Under the pieces are notes generated by a model, which was given only the letters and a program-made list of their open reading frames with translations, did not search any database and was not told the origin of the DNA. Positions 1-7,988 of a stretch of 35,088 nucleotides of DNA are shown here, piece after piece. The stretch lies in assembly GCA_026394505.1 (NCBI GenBank), contig JAPKYC010000177.1, forward strand, positions 1-35,088. The letters are read 5' to 3'. The stretch is from Methanothrix sp. (GTDB lineage Archaea; Halobacteriota; Methanosarcinia; Methanotrichales; Methanotrichaceae). Made by a program: the position numbers and the translations under genes. Numbering within the stretch: the stretch's first letter is position 1; each line of letters opens with the position of its first letter.

Positions 1-1
1 C

Positions 2-1189
2 CTAGTCGACGACTGCAACGTTCGCGTCTTCACCGGCGACGATGCCCTGGCAGACGAGATTGATGATCAGTACCTGATCGACATCAACAAGATGTTCCCA
101 GCCGACCAGGCCGAGGCCCTCAAGGCCGCTATCGGCAAGACAAGCTGGCAGGCCATCCATGTTCCAACCATCGTCGTCAGGTCCTGCGACGGCGGCACCA
201 CCTCCCGGTGGAGCGCCATGCAGCTATGTATGACCTTCATCGACGCCTACAACATGTGCGCCGGTGAGGCCGCTGTGGCTGATCTGGCCTACGCCGCCAA
301 GCACGCAGCCGTTCTGCAGATGTCCGAGATGCTGCCCGCAAGACGCGCACGCGGACCCAACAACCCCGGAGGACTGTCCTTTGGATTCCTGGCCGATATG
401 ATCCAGACCTCCAGGACACATGCTGCCGACCCAGTGAAGGTCTCCCTGAACGTAGTCGCCGCAGGCGCTGCGCTCTACGATCAGATCTGGCTGGGAAGCT
501 ACATGTCCGGCGGTGTCGGATTCACCCAGTACGCCACTGCAGCCTACACCAACGATGTCCTGGACGACTTCTGCTACTACGGCGTCGATTTCGCCGCAGA
601 CAAGTTCGGAGGATTCGCCAAGGCACCCCAGACTCTGGATCTAGCCAAGGAGCTGGCCACTGAGGTCAACGCCTACGGCATGGAGCAGTATGAGGAATTC
701 CCGACTCTGCTCGAGGATCACTTCGGTGGATCCCAGAGGGCATCCGTTCTGGCAGCCGCATCCGGTATTAGCTGCGCTATCGCCTCCGGCCACAGCCAGG
801 TAGGTCTCGCCGGCTGGTACCTGTCCATGCTCCTGCATAAGGAAGGATGGGGACGCCTGGGCTTCTTCGGCTACGACCTGCAGGATCAATGCGGTCCAAC
901 CAACGTGTTCTCCTACCAGTCAGACGAGGGCGCACCACTCGAGCTGAGGGGAGCTAACTACCCCAACTACGCGATGAACGTAGGTCACCAGGGCGAGTAC
1001 GCAGGCATCTCCAGCGCCGCACACGCCGGCCGCATGGACGCCTTCGCATGCAACCCCTTGATCAAGGTAACCTTCGCCAACCCCGGCATGGTATTCGACT
1101 GGGCAGATGTCCGCGCTTGCTTCGGCAAGGGTGGCGCCCGCGAGTTCCGCGCTGCAGGCGAGAGAAGCCTGGTCATGCCCGCAGTGTAG
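2..1189 (+). CDS. mcrA: Methyl-coenzyme M reductase alpha subunit (3' part)
   Basis: C-terminal about 395 residues of McrA; the gene begins before the window and the frame is open from base 2. McrA carries much of the coenzyme F430 active site of the enzyme that releases methane from methyl-CoM and CoB. The signature [14 protein letters not shown], used in mcrA primers, lies at 509-550, and [12 protein letters not shown] follows near 860-895. Aligning by eye with the Methanothermobacter enzyme, the residues that carry modifications are all present: N-methyl-His in AAKHAAV (codon at 302), 5-methyl-Arg in PARRARG (codon at 344), methyl-Gln in GGSQRA (codon at 734), thioglycine Gly (codon 869-871), didehydro-Asp (codon 884) and S-methyl-Cys (codon 890-892). 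mcrA is normally the last gene of mcrBDCGA, which fits the terminator just downstream. Confidence 0.98.
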   Translation, partial: LVDDCNVRVFTGDDALADEIDDQYLIDINKMFPADQAEALKAAIGKTSWQAIHVPTIVVRSCDGGTTSRWSAMQLCMTFIDAYNMCAGEAAVADLAYAAKHAAVLQMSEMLPARRARGPNNPGGLSFGFLADMIQTSRTHAADPVKVSLNVVAAGAALYDQIWLGSYMSGGVGFTQYATAAYTNDVLDDFCYYGVDFAADKFGGFAKAPQTLDLAKELATEVNAYGMEQYEEFPTLLEDHFGGSQRASVLAAASGISCAIASGHSQVGLAGWYLSMLLHKEGWGRLGFFGYDLQDQCGPTNVFSYQSDEGAPLELRGANYPNYAMNVGHQGEYAGISSAAHAGRMDAFACNPLIKVTFANPGMVFDWADVRACFGKGGAREFRAAGERSLVMPAV

Positions 1190-1192
1190 GCC

Positions 1193-1219
1193 AAAAGCCT
1201 ACAGCTTTTCTCTTTTTTT
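1193..1219 (+). terminator. Terminator after mcrA
   Basis: A short inverted repeat (AAAAGC / GCTTTT, 1193-1198 and 1204-1209) begins four bases after the mcrA stop and runs into a T-rich tract ending in seven T (1213-1219). Oligo-T tracts terminate archaeal RNA polymerase; the small hairpin may help. Confidence 0.6.
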
Positions 1220-1296
1220 AGCTGTTCTTCGATATTTCTATTGCCTAGCGCTTGTAGCCTAATCGGCTAATGAATAATTTAATTAGAAGCTTGTCA

Positions 1297-1914
1297 TCAG
1301 GTCAGGGTCATTATGCCCTCGCCGTAGGCCACATTGTGCTTGAGGCTGATATCGGAGTTGTTGGATAGCGCCCAGATTATGGAGATCGCCTGGCCGGGCG
1401 AGAAAGATTTGTCGAACCTGTCTCCCGTATCCAGCTTTCTCTTAAGCTCGATGACAGTGCGACCGGCGCCTTTGCTGCCGCCAAATTCCTCAATGTCGTT
1501 TGTGCCTCCTAGCATGGTGTCCTCGATATGCGGACCGTAGTTGCCCGTGCAATACTCGTCCAGTGCCATCGCCTTGCCTGCTTGCACTGAGGCCAGGATT
1601 ATGTCGGCGTTCTTCATCCATTCCAGGGGCTCGAAGCCAATGGCCAGCCAGCCATCAGTGCTGCCGTTCAGGGCCAGGTAGAGATATTCCCCATCGTTCT
1701 TCCAGGAGATCTCCATCTCTCCTCCGCTGTATCCCTGCCTGGCCGGGCCCTGCAGGAGCATGCTGCGGGAGTATTCGCTCTCACCCACAATTCCATCAGC
1801 TTTCCACTCCGTTGTGGCTGCCTTCTCCGCTACGATCGGGGCTTCTTTAGGCTGAATGCAGCCGGAGGACAGGAGCAGCAAACCTAATAATAACGCGACA
1901 AGAATTGACTTCAT
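1297..1914 (-). CDS. DOMON-domain lipoprotein
   Basis: A 205-residue exported protein. Residues 1-18 are a hydrophobic signal with lipobox LSSGC (Cys19), so it is probably lipid-anchored on the outer face of the membrane. Residues about 35-205 look like a DOMON domain: a beta-rich fold with the segments EYLYLALNGSTDGWLAIGF and a C-terminal PGQAISIIWALS strand typical of that family. DOMON domains bind heme or sugars and often belong to redox chains; which ligand applies here cannot be told. It stands alone, convergent with mcrA. A TATA-like GATATATC centred about 27 bases upstream of the ATG, with no Shine-Dalgarno sequence, suggests a leaderless transcript. Confidence 0.75.
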   Translation of the reverse strand: MKSILVALLLGLLLLSSGCIQPKEAPIVAEKAATTEWKADGIVGESEYSRSMLLQGPARQGYSGGEMEISWKNDGEYLYLALNGSTDGWLAIGFEPLEWMKNADIILASVQAGKAMALDEYCTGNYGPHIEDTMLGGTNDIEEFGGSKGAGRTVIELKRKLDTGDRFDKSFSPGQAISIIWALSNNSDISLKHNVAYGEGIMTLT

Positions 1915-1937
1915 ATTGCAATTATATTGGTCTGAGG

Positions 1938-1945
1938 GATATATC
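1938..1945 (-). promoter_or_regulatory. TATA-like box for DOMON lipoprotein
   Basis: GATATATC lies about 27 bases before the ATG at 1914. That is the usual archaeal TATA-to-start distance, so transcription would begin at or very near the start codon. Confidence 0.45.
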
Positions 1946-2120
1946 AGATTTTCGAATTAGTGGTAAAGGCTTGGCTGGGCTGAGGCAGTCCTTTTGGACG
2001 AGAGCCGGGTCAGGATTTACGGGGGCGATCCAATCCAAATATTTGATGCCGTCCTGCAGTTCACTTCGAGCTGCGCTGCTGCACAAGAGGTTTAAGTGAC
2101 TGATCCGCAGATAGGCAGCA

Positions 2121-2130
2121 AATTAAAATA
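2121..2130 (+). promoter_or_regulatory. TATA-like box for ZIP transporter
   Basis: AATTAAAATA is centred about 27 bases upstream of the GTG at 2153, and no ribosome binding site is visible, so a leaderless transcript is likely. The box is flanked by GATAGG (about 2110-2115) and CCTATC (about 2139-2144), a 6-base inverted repeat that could be an operator for a metal-responsive regulator. Confidence 0.4.
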
Positions 2131-2152
2131 GATTCTTCCCTATCAGATTCTT

Positions 2153-2911
2153 GTGGAAGAAAATATTCTGGCAGCTCTCGCGCTCACCCTCTTTGCCGGC
2201 CTGGCCACCGGCATAGGCAGCCTGATCTCCTATTTCATCCCAAAACCCGACATGCGCTACCTCTCCGTGAGCCTGGGATTTGCGGCCGGAGTGATGATCT
2301 ACGTGGGCTTTGTGGACCTCTTCTTTAGCGCCAAAGCCGTATTGGGATTAGGCTACGCCAATCTCTTCTTCTTGTGCGGGCTTGTCCTCATCTATCTGCT
2401 GGACCATCTCATTCCTCATATTCACATGGACGGACAGGTGGATTCTCAGTGCAACCGTCTCTACCGGAGTGGGATAATGACCACCATCGGCATAGCCATC
2501 CACAATCTGCCCGAGGGCATGACCGTGGCTTTGGTCTCCCTGGCGGATCTCCGTCTGGGAATTCCCGTTGCCATAGCCATCGCCATTCACAATATTCCGG
2601 AAGGGATTGCCTGCTGCATACCGCTTTACTGCGCCACATCCGACAGAAAGAAATCCTGCTTGCTCTCTTTCGCCGCCGGCATGACCGAGCCCCTGGGAGG
2701 AGTCGTGGCTGTGCTTCTGCTCTATCCCTTTCTTAATGCCTGGATCTTGGCGGCAGCATCGGCCCTGGTGGCAGGGATCATGGTCTTCATCTGTTTTGAT
2801 GAGCTCATACCCATTGCCAATAAATATGGCAGCGAGCATCTCACCAATCTGGGAATCATAGTCGGATTTATCATAATGATGATTGGACTTGGCTTGATGG
2901 AAAATTTTTGA
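2153..2911 (+). CDS. zupT: ZIP-family divalent metal transporter
   Basis: A 252-residue polytopic membrane protein of the ZIP family (ZupT/GufA type), which imports Zn2+, Fe2+ or related ions. About eight hydrophobic segments are visible. The two metal-path motifs are intact: IAIHNLPEG (His117, Glu121) in TM4 and IAIHNIPEG (His146, Glu150) in TM5. A short His-containing loop (LIPHIHMDG, about residues 87-94) precedes them. Length is typical for bacterial and archaeal ZupT. Start is taken at GTG 2153 because no ATG precedes the first membrane helix. It stands alone between intergenic stretches. The true metal cannot be inferred from sequence. Confidence 0.92.
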   Translation: MEENILAALALTLFAGLATGIGSLISYFIPKPDMRYLSVSLGFAAGVMIYVGFVDLFFSAKAVLGLGYANLFFLCGLVLIYLLDHLIPHIHMDGQVDSQCNRLYRSGIMTTIGIAIHNLPEGMTVALVSLADLRLGIPVAIAIAIHNIPEGIACCIPLYCATSDRKKSCLLSFAAGMTEPLGGVVAVLLLYPFLNAWILAAASALVAGIMVFICFDELIPIANKYGSEHLTNLGIIVGFIIMMIGLGLMENF

Positions 2912-3024
2912 GGCATTGTGAACATAGCTTCATGGCCGCAGAAGGCGCAAATCCTGCGTCTCCCATGTCAAGGTATAAATAATTTCTCACAATGTTGCTA
3001 TTTACTATTACTATAAGAAAAGCT

Positions 3025-3061
3025 GATCTCGAACGAAATAGGATTACGCTCATTCGAGATC
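3025..3061. repeat. 12-base inverted repeat upstream of small secreted frame
   Basis: GATCTCGAACGA (3025-3036) and TCATTCGAGATC (3050-3061) are inverted copies with one mismatch, separated by 13 bases. The pair ends 22 bases before the ATG at 3084. It could be an operator or an RNA hairpin. Confidence 0.45.
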
Positions 3062-3083
3062 AAGGCTTTCGATCTGGTGATGG

Positions 3084-3297
3084 ATGATGAAGGCAATGCT
3101 CTTGGGCAGCTTCTGTCTGCTGCTGGCGTCAGTTTTAAGCACGGTTTATGCTTCTGATCGTAGGAGCAGTCGGCTAAGTGTTGGATGCCGTCGATGACTG
3201 GCGGGCGGAAATGCTGACCCGCGCCGATCTGGACATTGCCTGCAAAGACCCTAAGCATGGCCTCAATTCGAGGCCAGCTTTCTCACCAGAGGCATGA
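3084..3297 (+). pseudogene. Possible small secreted peptide, frame broken
   Basis: ATG at 3084 opens a 37-codon frame whose first 25 residues are a textbook signal peptide (MMKAM, then a leucine-rich core, then VYASD); it ends at a TGA (3195-3197). A second frame, shifted by one base, runs on from GTG 3178 to TGA 3295-3297 with protein-like composition (DDWRAEMLTRADLDIACKD). Joined by one frameshift they would make a secreted polypeptide of about 70 residues. It lies convergent to the neighbouring SPASM radical SAM gene and overlaps its 3' end. The alternatives are a genuine 37-residue secreted peptide, or chance. The rest of 2912-3083 shows only the inverted repeat described separately. Confidence 0.35.
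3259..3275. repeat. Perfect hairpin at radical SAM stop codon
   Basis: GGCCTC-AATTC-GAGGCC is a perfect 6-base-arm inverted repeat that spans the stop codon of the minus-strand radical SAM gene. It could stall or end transcription of that gene. Confidence 0.4.
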
Positions 3298-4444
3298 TTG
3301 CCGGCCTGGTGCCCTTCGCCGGCTTTGCCGGCCCGGCTGAAAGGCCCATCTCCAGGCCCAGGGATCCCATCATCTCCTGGTTGAAGCGCTCACCAATCTC
3401 ATCGAAGATCCTCTGATAGGCAATGCAATGAGGGTCGACCCCCTTAATCTCGCCGTTCGTGGGCGCTATGGCATTGTAGGGGCAGCCTCCCCGGCAGTAG
3501 CGGATATGCTTGCAGCCTTTGCATTCCCGGTCCACATACTCCTTGAAGCGGCCCATGCGCACTCCTGCCGCGGATTCTGCCAGATCCTTCCGGCTGGGAT
3601 GATCGCGGACATGGCCCATGACGTACTCCGGCATGCCCACGAAGCGATAGCAGGGATAGATGCTGCCATCCGGGCCCACGGCAAAGGTGTTCTCCATGCA
3701 GTCTACAAAGGTGCAGACAGTGCCCCGCCCGGTGAAGACGCATCGGCAGTAGTCATTGATATTGCGAACCTCTATCCGGTTCATGTTCTCCAGGTACTTG
3801 TCCAGCAAATAGACCAGAAGCTCGCCGTACTTTTCCGGAGAGAGCGCCCATTTGTCCGGCTCGTTGCTTCGCAGCGACGGCAATGCCGGATGCAGCTTGA
3901 GCGTGAGATCGTTTTCCAGGAAAAAATTGAATATATCTTCTTTGAATTGCACGGAGTAAGAGGTAAAAGTGCATATGAACTGCACCTGCAGACCGTGGCT
4001 CTTTGCCAGTTCATAGCCTCGCATGGTTCTCTCGTAGTAGCCCTCCGATCTTTGCAGGTCGTTTAACTCCTGGGGCCCATCCAGGCTGGAGCCGATGGGG
4101 ATGCTGTACTGGGCCAGGACATCGGCTAATTCAGGAGTAAGCTTCCAGAGGTTGGTCTGCAAAGCGAAGTTGGGCTCTAGATGCTGGAGTTCACCGGTAA
4201 GCAGGGGAAGAGCCTGCCGATAGAAATCGGCCCCGGCTAAGAGGGGTTCGCCTCCATGAAATGTGAAGGTGACGGGATCGCTCCGGAAATCCTTGAGCCA
4301 GGCCACAGTATCCTTAACGGTCTCTATGCTCATAATAGGAGAGCCCACCTCAGAACTCCAGCAATAAGCGCATTTGGATGGACAGCCAAGGGTGGGGATG
4401 ATCATGACGTGAAAAGGCCTTTTTTGTTTCATCTTTTGTCTCAT
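3263..4444 (-). CDS. Radical SAM/SPASM peptide- or protein-modifying enzyme
   Basis: About 393 residues. The N-terminal CPSKCAYC (CX3CX2C) binds the SAM-cleaving [4Fe-4S] cluster. A GGEP motif (FHGGEPLL) follows near residue 65. The C-terminal part has the cysteine pattern of a SPASM domain, CTFVDC then YPCYR then CKGCKHIRYCRGGC and a final Cys, which would hold two auxiliary clusters. Such enzymes install cross-links or oxidise residues in peptides, or mature anaerobic sulfatases. No sulfatase is nearby, and the arrangement resembles methanogen families annotated as putative peptide-modifying (Mhun_1560 type), an inference from memory. ATG 4444 is preferred over the adjacent TTG. A perfect 18-base palindrome sits just upstream. 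The substrate is unknown; see the small frame at 3084. Confidence 0.85.
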   Translation of the reverse strand: MRQKMKQKRPFHVMIIPTLGCPSKCAYCWSSEVGSPIMSIETVKDTVAWLKDFRSDPVTFTFHGGEPLLAGADFYRQALPLLTGELQHLEPNFALQTNLWKLTPELADVLAQYSIPIGSSLDGPQELNDLQRSEGYYERTMRGYELAKSHGLQVQFICTFTSYSVQFKEDIFNFFLENDLTLKLHPALPSLRSNEPDKWALSPEKYGELLVYLLDKYLENMNRIEVRNINDYCRCVFTGRGTVCTFVDCMENTFAVGPDGSIYPCYRFVGMPEYVMGHVRDHPSRKDLAESAAGVRMGRFKEYVDRECKGCKHIRYCRGGCPYNAIAPTNGEIKGVDPHCIAYQRIFDEIGERFNQEMMGSLGLEMGLSAGPAKPAKGTRPAIMPLVRKLASN

Positions 4445-4461
4445 CAATTTTTGCCCTTCTT

Positions 4462-4479
4462 TAAACTACAAATAGTTTA
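4462..4479. promoter_or_regulatory. 18-base perfect palindrome upstream of radical SAM gene
   Basis: TAAACTA-CAAA-TAGTTTA has perfect 7-base arms and lies 18-35 bases before the radical SAM ATG. It is AT-rich and in promoter position, so it may be an operator overlapping the TATA region. The rest of 4480-4701 shows nothing I can interpret. Confidence 0.45.
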
Positions 4480-4701
4480 TCTCGAAAGGTTCTGTCAACT
4501 CTTCGGTAGTTCACCTTATCCCAAGCGACCTGTCAAGACTCGGTGAAAAAGAATGGATACCATTCGTCATAAGGATATCTTCTAAAATTAATTCACTGGC
4601 AATTTCATCGCAAGCCAGGAAAAATCGGATGTAGTGCACGACCAGGCTAGCCTTTCTGGCGGAGAGGAGGCTGGAGATGAACAAGCCTTCCGCCCAATCA
4701 A

Positions 4702-5604
4702 TCAGCTCTTGACCGCCAGCATCCTCTCAATCGACCGGCGCGCCCTCACCGCTATCTCCTCGGGCACCGTCACCTGCGGCTGCAACGTTTGCAGCGCCTG
4801 CAACACCAGGGCCAGGGTGGTCTTCTTCATATTCTGGCAGATGGCGTTCGTGCTCAGCGGATAAAACTCCTTCAGAGGATTCTCCTTCTTCAGTCGGTAG
4901 ATCATGCCCGTCTCCGTGCCGATGATAAACTCCCTGGCAGCGCCGTCCTTGGCATGTCTGCCCATTCCGGCCGTGCTGTAGACGAAATCGGCCTGATCGA
5001 TGACTTCCGGTCGGCACTCCGGGTGCACCAGCACCTCTGCATTCGGGTGCTTTGACCGGGCGGCCTGCACCTCCTCCGCAGTGAGGTGATCGTGCACATA
5101 GCAGTAGCCGTTCCAGGGAATGATCTTCTTATCGGTATGGCGGGCCACGTAGGCGGCCAGATTCCTGTCCGGAACAAAGATGACCTCCTTCTCGGACAGT
5201 GAGTTTACCACCTGCACGCCGTTGGCGGAAGTGCAACAGACATCGCTCTCCGCTTTTATCTCAGCCGTGGAATTGACATAACAGACCACTGCTGCACCCG
5301 GATTCAGGGCTATAAGATCGCGGAGCTGATCAGGTGTAATCATGTGGGCCATGGGGCACCAGGCACCCTTAACCGGCAGAACGACCTTTTTTTGCGGGGA
5401 GAGAATGGCCGCAGTCTCCGCCATGAAGTCCACTCCACAAAAGATAATGACCTCCGAGTCCAGGCGGGCTGCAGCCCGGGAGAGCTCCAGGGAGTCGCCC
5501 ACCAGGTCGGCTGCATCCTGCACTTGCGGCATCTGGTAGTTATGGGCCAGGATGGTCGCATGGCGCTCCTTTTTTAAAGCGAGAATCTCTTCTATCATAG
5601 CCAT
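4702..5604 (-). CDS. nadA: Quinolinate synthase NadA
   Basis: A 300-residue NadA, which condenses iminoaspartate with dihydroxyacetone phosphate to quinolinate, the first committed intermediate of de novo NAD synthesis. The three repeated alpha/beta domains and family motifs are visible: ILAHNYQMPQVQD, SLELSRAA, CGVDFMAETA, and NSTAEIKAESDVCCTSAN. The single [4Fe-4S] cluster ligands fall at Cys83 (WCPMAHM), Cys168 (NGYCYVH) and Cys256 (NAICQNMKKTTL), with the expected spacing of about 86 residues. It is the last gene of the run thioesterase > ycaO > tfuA > nadA, 36 bases after tfuA, and may be co-transcribed. No aspartate oxidase/dehydrogenase or nadC is in the window. Confidence 0.96.
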   Translation of the reverse strand: MAMIEEILALKKERHATILAHNYQMPQVQDAADLVGDSLELSRAAARLDSEVIIFCGVDFMAETAAILSPQKKVVLPVKGAWCPMAHMITPDQLRDLIALNPGAAVVCYVNSTAEIKAESDVCCTSANGVQVVNSLSEKEVIFVPDRNLAAYVARHTDKKIIPWNGYCYVHDHLTAEEVQAARSKHPNAEVLVHPECRPEVIDQADFVYSTAGMGRHAKDGAAREFIIGTETGMIYRLKKENPLKEFYPLSTNAICQNMKKTTLALVLQALQTLQPQVTVPEEIAVRARRSIERMLAVKS

Positions 5605-5640
5605 TGAACTGTCCCCCTGTCTGAGAACTATTATTTCAAC

Positions 5641-6300
5641 CTAGTCATCTGCCATTCTGCGGACCCGCTCCAGGGCCAGCAGCGCATCCTCCATCTTGAA
5701 GTCCCGCTTCTCCCTGGCCAAAAATTCGCGAAAACGCTGCAGCTCCTTTTCCTTCACCAGGCCTGATGCATCCGAAAGCATGCGCTCATAGGTTCGATCG
5801 GGAAAGTATTGGGCCTCTGCGAAATGAAATAGCTTGTCTTTGCAGGAAGCGCTAATTACCCCCATCTGCCAGGCCAAATCCAAATTGAAGCGAATATTCA
5901 CCAGCGGCTCGGACCTGGGCTCATAGGAGAATGGATCGAAGACCAGAGCCACCTCATCATCCGAGACCAGATGGCCGCTTTTGTAAGCCTGATAAATCTT
6001 GCCTATGCCCTCCATGCCGTAAATGTCCAGCTCTGAGGCACGCAAGGCTCCCATGCTGGAGGCGCCCAGGACCTTTGCCCCCGCCTCCAGAGCATAGATT
6101 ACCTCCTTGTGAGCCACGGAGCATTCCTGAAAGAAGACGCCATCGATGAGCAGAATGATCCCGGCCCCTTCCTTGGCAGCCAGGTAAATGTCGCCCCGCT
6201 TGGCTGGTGGCCGATAGTCAGCCTCCAAAATCTGCTCCGCCCTAGCCCTGGAGAGGCTTGGCCCTAGGAAGACGACGATTCCTGGCATTTCTGCTGGCAT
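5641..6300 (-). CDS. tfuA: TfuA-like protein, partner of YcaO (McrA thioamidation)
   Basis: A 219-residue TfuA-family protein with the typical N-terminal VVFLGPSLSRARAEQIL and central GASSMGALRASEL segments. TfuA works with YcaO: in methanogens the pair converts a backbone glycine of McrA to thioglycine, TfuA probably delivering or generating sulfide equivalents (established genetically in Methanosarcina). It follows ycaO directly. With the first ATG (6300) the two genes overlap by 59 bases; the second ATG (6288, giving MPGIVVF) still overlaps by 47. Such long overlap suggests translational coupling and a fixed enzyme ratio. Confidence 0.92.
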   Translation of the reverse strand: MPAEMPGIVVFLGPSLSRARAEQILEADYRPPAKRGDIYLAAKEGAGIILLIDGVFFQECSVAHKEVIYALEAGAKVLGASSMGALRASELDIYGMEGIGKIYQAYKSGHLVSDDEVALVFDPFSYEPRSEPLVNIRFNLDLAWQMGVISASCKDKLFHFAEAQYFPDRTYERMLSDASGLVKEKELQRFREFLAREKRDFKMEDALLALERVRRMADD

Positions 6301-7507
6301 CTTTGCACCTTTTCCCCACCCTTTCCGGGTCCACCGCCGCTATCTCAAGCCCCGGCACAATCACCCTGACCACGGGAAGGCCTATCTCCTCGCGAGTCAA
6401 GTCCACTACCACTACCCGATCGAGGCTTGCCTCTTCCAGTTTCTTTAGCATGTATTTTATGTCAAGCAGAAAGTCATCGCTCTCAAAGGACTGGATCTTT
6501 GCAAAGCACTTCGTATCGGTTGCTTCAAACCAGTGCTTGTTAAGCCTCTTGGTCCGATCGTAGCCGATCTGCTTTCTAAAATCAGCTATCGTTGTGTCCT
6601 CTCTCGCCCCGTGAATCTGGGTGAGACGGCTTTGCGCCACCTCGGTGAGGGCGCGCAGCACGGCCACGCCGGCGCTGGTGTGCGTGCCCATGCCCGTGGT
6701 GAGAAGGGTTGGATCGCGCAGCCGTACATCATCGGCCGCGGCCGCGCAGGTCGGAACGCCAATGTCGCTGGTGATATCCCTCAGATAGACATCTACCTCG
6801 GCAGCCGCGAATTTATCCAGGAGGCCTTTCGCCAGGCCGTCCTCAACGTCGCAGATCAAAGGGCCGGCCCTCCTCGTCGCCTCCACCAGGGCCCAGGCAT
6901 CTCTTTCAATAACCTCGGCCAGACCATGAAATATTGCCTCTTCAATCACATTGCCCGAGGCCAGGCCAGTGGTATTGGTTCTAAAGAGGCGTTTGTAATC
7001 GGAGGGCAACGGATGAAAAACGGCATTGGCCGGAACTAAGATCTCTTCGTCATTCATGATGTCCCAGCCGGAAATCCAGGGTATCATGGCATCCGGCTCT
7101 GCCCCCTCCGGCAGGATCAGCTCGCGTGGGTCCAGCGCCCCGTCCAGACGGGAGAAGCAGTCGATTTTAAGCTCCCTGTCTTTCACCTCAGCGGAGTAGC
7201 GCTCCAGGCCCTCCATCATGGCCGATACTTTGGCCTCGGTGGGCGTGGCTCCTTTGCCGTTGTAGACGGAGATGGCACCGCGATCAGCCATGGGCCGGAT
7301 GGAGGAGAAGACGGGTATACCGATTCGGTCCAGATTGGTTATGTCCGCCACCCTGGTGATCCCGGCGGCGGGCAATTTGGCCTCGGCGCGCTTTAGCGTC
7401 TCCTCGGGTGGCAGAGCCCGATGGGTATCGTCTTTGTACTTTTTTATGCAGGACGCAAGTCTCATTGCCTGGGCTAAGGGCAGCGATGGAATATAAACTC
7501 TGTTCAA
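6242..7507 (-). CDS. ycaO: YcaO-type thioamide-forming enzyme (McrA glycine)
   Basis: A YcaO-domain protein of 407-421 residues. YcaO uses ATP to activate a peptide backbone carbonyl; with TfuA it makes the McrA thioglycine. Family features include the THRALPPEETL start region, FSSIRPMADRGAISVYNGKG, MEGLERYSAE, AIFHGLAEVIERDAW and ALTEVAQSRLTQIHGARED, where the acidic ATP/Mg residues reside. The open frame begins at TTG 7507, overlapping the thioesterase stop, but ATG 7465 (giving MRLASCIKKY) matches the usual YcaO N-terminus better and may be the real start. The substrate gene mcrA lies 5 kb away in the same window. Confidence 0.93.
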   Translation of the reverse strand: MNRVYIPSLPLAQAMRLASCIKKYKDDTHRALPPEETLKRAEAKLPAAGITRVADITNLDRIGIPVFSSIRPMADRGAISVYNGKGATPTEAKVSAMMEGLERYSAEVKDRELKIDCFSRLDGALDPRELILPEGAEPDAMIPWISGWDIMNDEEILVPANAVFHPLPSDYKRLFRTNTTGLASGNVIEEAIFHGLAEVIERDAWALVEATRRAGPLICDVEDGLAKGLLDKFAAAEVDVYLRDITSDIGVPTCAAAADDVRLRDPTLLTTGMGTHTSAGVAVLRALTEVAQSRLTQIHGAREDTTIADFRKQIGYDRTKRLNKHWFEATDTKCFAKIQSFESDDFLLDIKYMLKKLEEASLDRVVVVDLTREEIGLPVVRVIVPGLEIAAVDPERVGKRCKDASRNARNRRLPRAKPLQG

Positions 7508-7920
7508 AGGAAGGGCAATTTGTCCTTCTTTCGGTAAGCCAGGGCCTGGCAGGTCGCGATCAATCGCCCGTCTTCGCCGGTGACGGAAATCTGGCAGGCC
7601 GAGATCTTTCGAGAGCGATTGACCTCCCGCCCCTCTGCCAGCAAGCTCTCGCCGGCAAGAGGCGCGCTGAGGTAATTCATATTCACGCCTAAGGCCACAG
7701 CCACTGTGCCGTGCGAGTTGACGGCCAACTCGAAGGCGGCATCCACCAGCGAGTAGATGGCGGCTCCATGAGTAGTGCCGAAGAGGTTGTTCATATTCTC
7801 GGAGGTCTTCATCTTGAGAAGAGCGCGGCCCTCATCGAGCTCTACAATCCGAATGCCGAAGATCTTAGCATAAGGCTCCTCCAAAAAGCGTTTCTCTAAA
7901 GCTGCCAGGCATTGGTCCAA
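7504..7920 (-). CDS. PaaI-type hotdog thioesterase
   Basis: A 138-residue single hotdog-fold protein of the PaaI/YbgC thioesterase group, which hydrolyses acyl- or aryl-CoA. The motif NLFGTTHGAAIYSLVDAAF (about residues 44-62) matches the family active-site helix, with Asp in the usual catalytic place, and the strand ALGVNMNYLSAP follows. The start is TTG 7920, with a GAGAGGG ribosome site about 10 bases upstream; no ATG is available in frame. It is the first gene of the ycaO-tfuA-nadA run, and its stop touches the TTG of the ycaO frame. Nothing suggests that it takes part in McrA modification. Confidence 0.85.
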   Translation of the reverse strand: MDQCLAALEKRFLEEPYAKIFGIRIVELDEGRALLKMKTSENMNNLFGTTHGAAIYSLVDAAFELAVNSHGTVAVALGVNMNYLSAPLAGESLLAEGREVNRSRKISACQISVTGEDGRLIATCQALAYRKKDKLPFL

Positions 7921-7988
7921 AGCATCATCCCTCTCTTGGATGAGTATTCTCGAAACGGTTATATCTGCTCCGCTCGATCTAGGGGCCT

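Noticed and set aside
2998-3258. 86-codon minus-strand frame downstream of the radical SAM gene
   Set aside because: Low-complexity Ser-rich composition and no clear signal or domain; the opposite strand has a better signal peptide. Kept only as an alternative in a finding.
3263-4444. Anaerobic sulfatase maturase or McrA methylase (Mmp10) identity for the SPASM enzyme
   Set aside because: No sulfatase is nearby, and Mmp10 is a B12-dependent radical SAM enzyme without this SPASM cysteine pattern.
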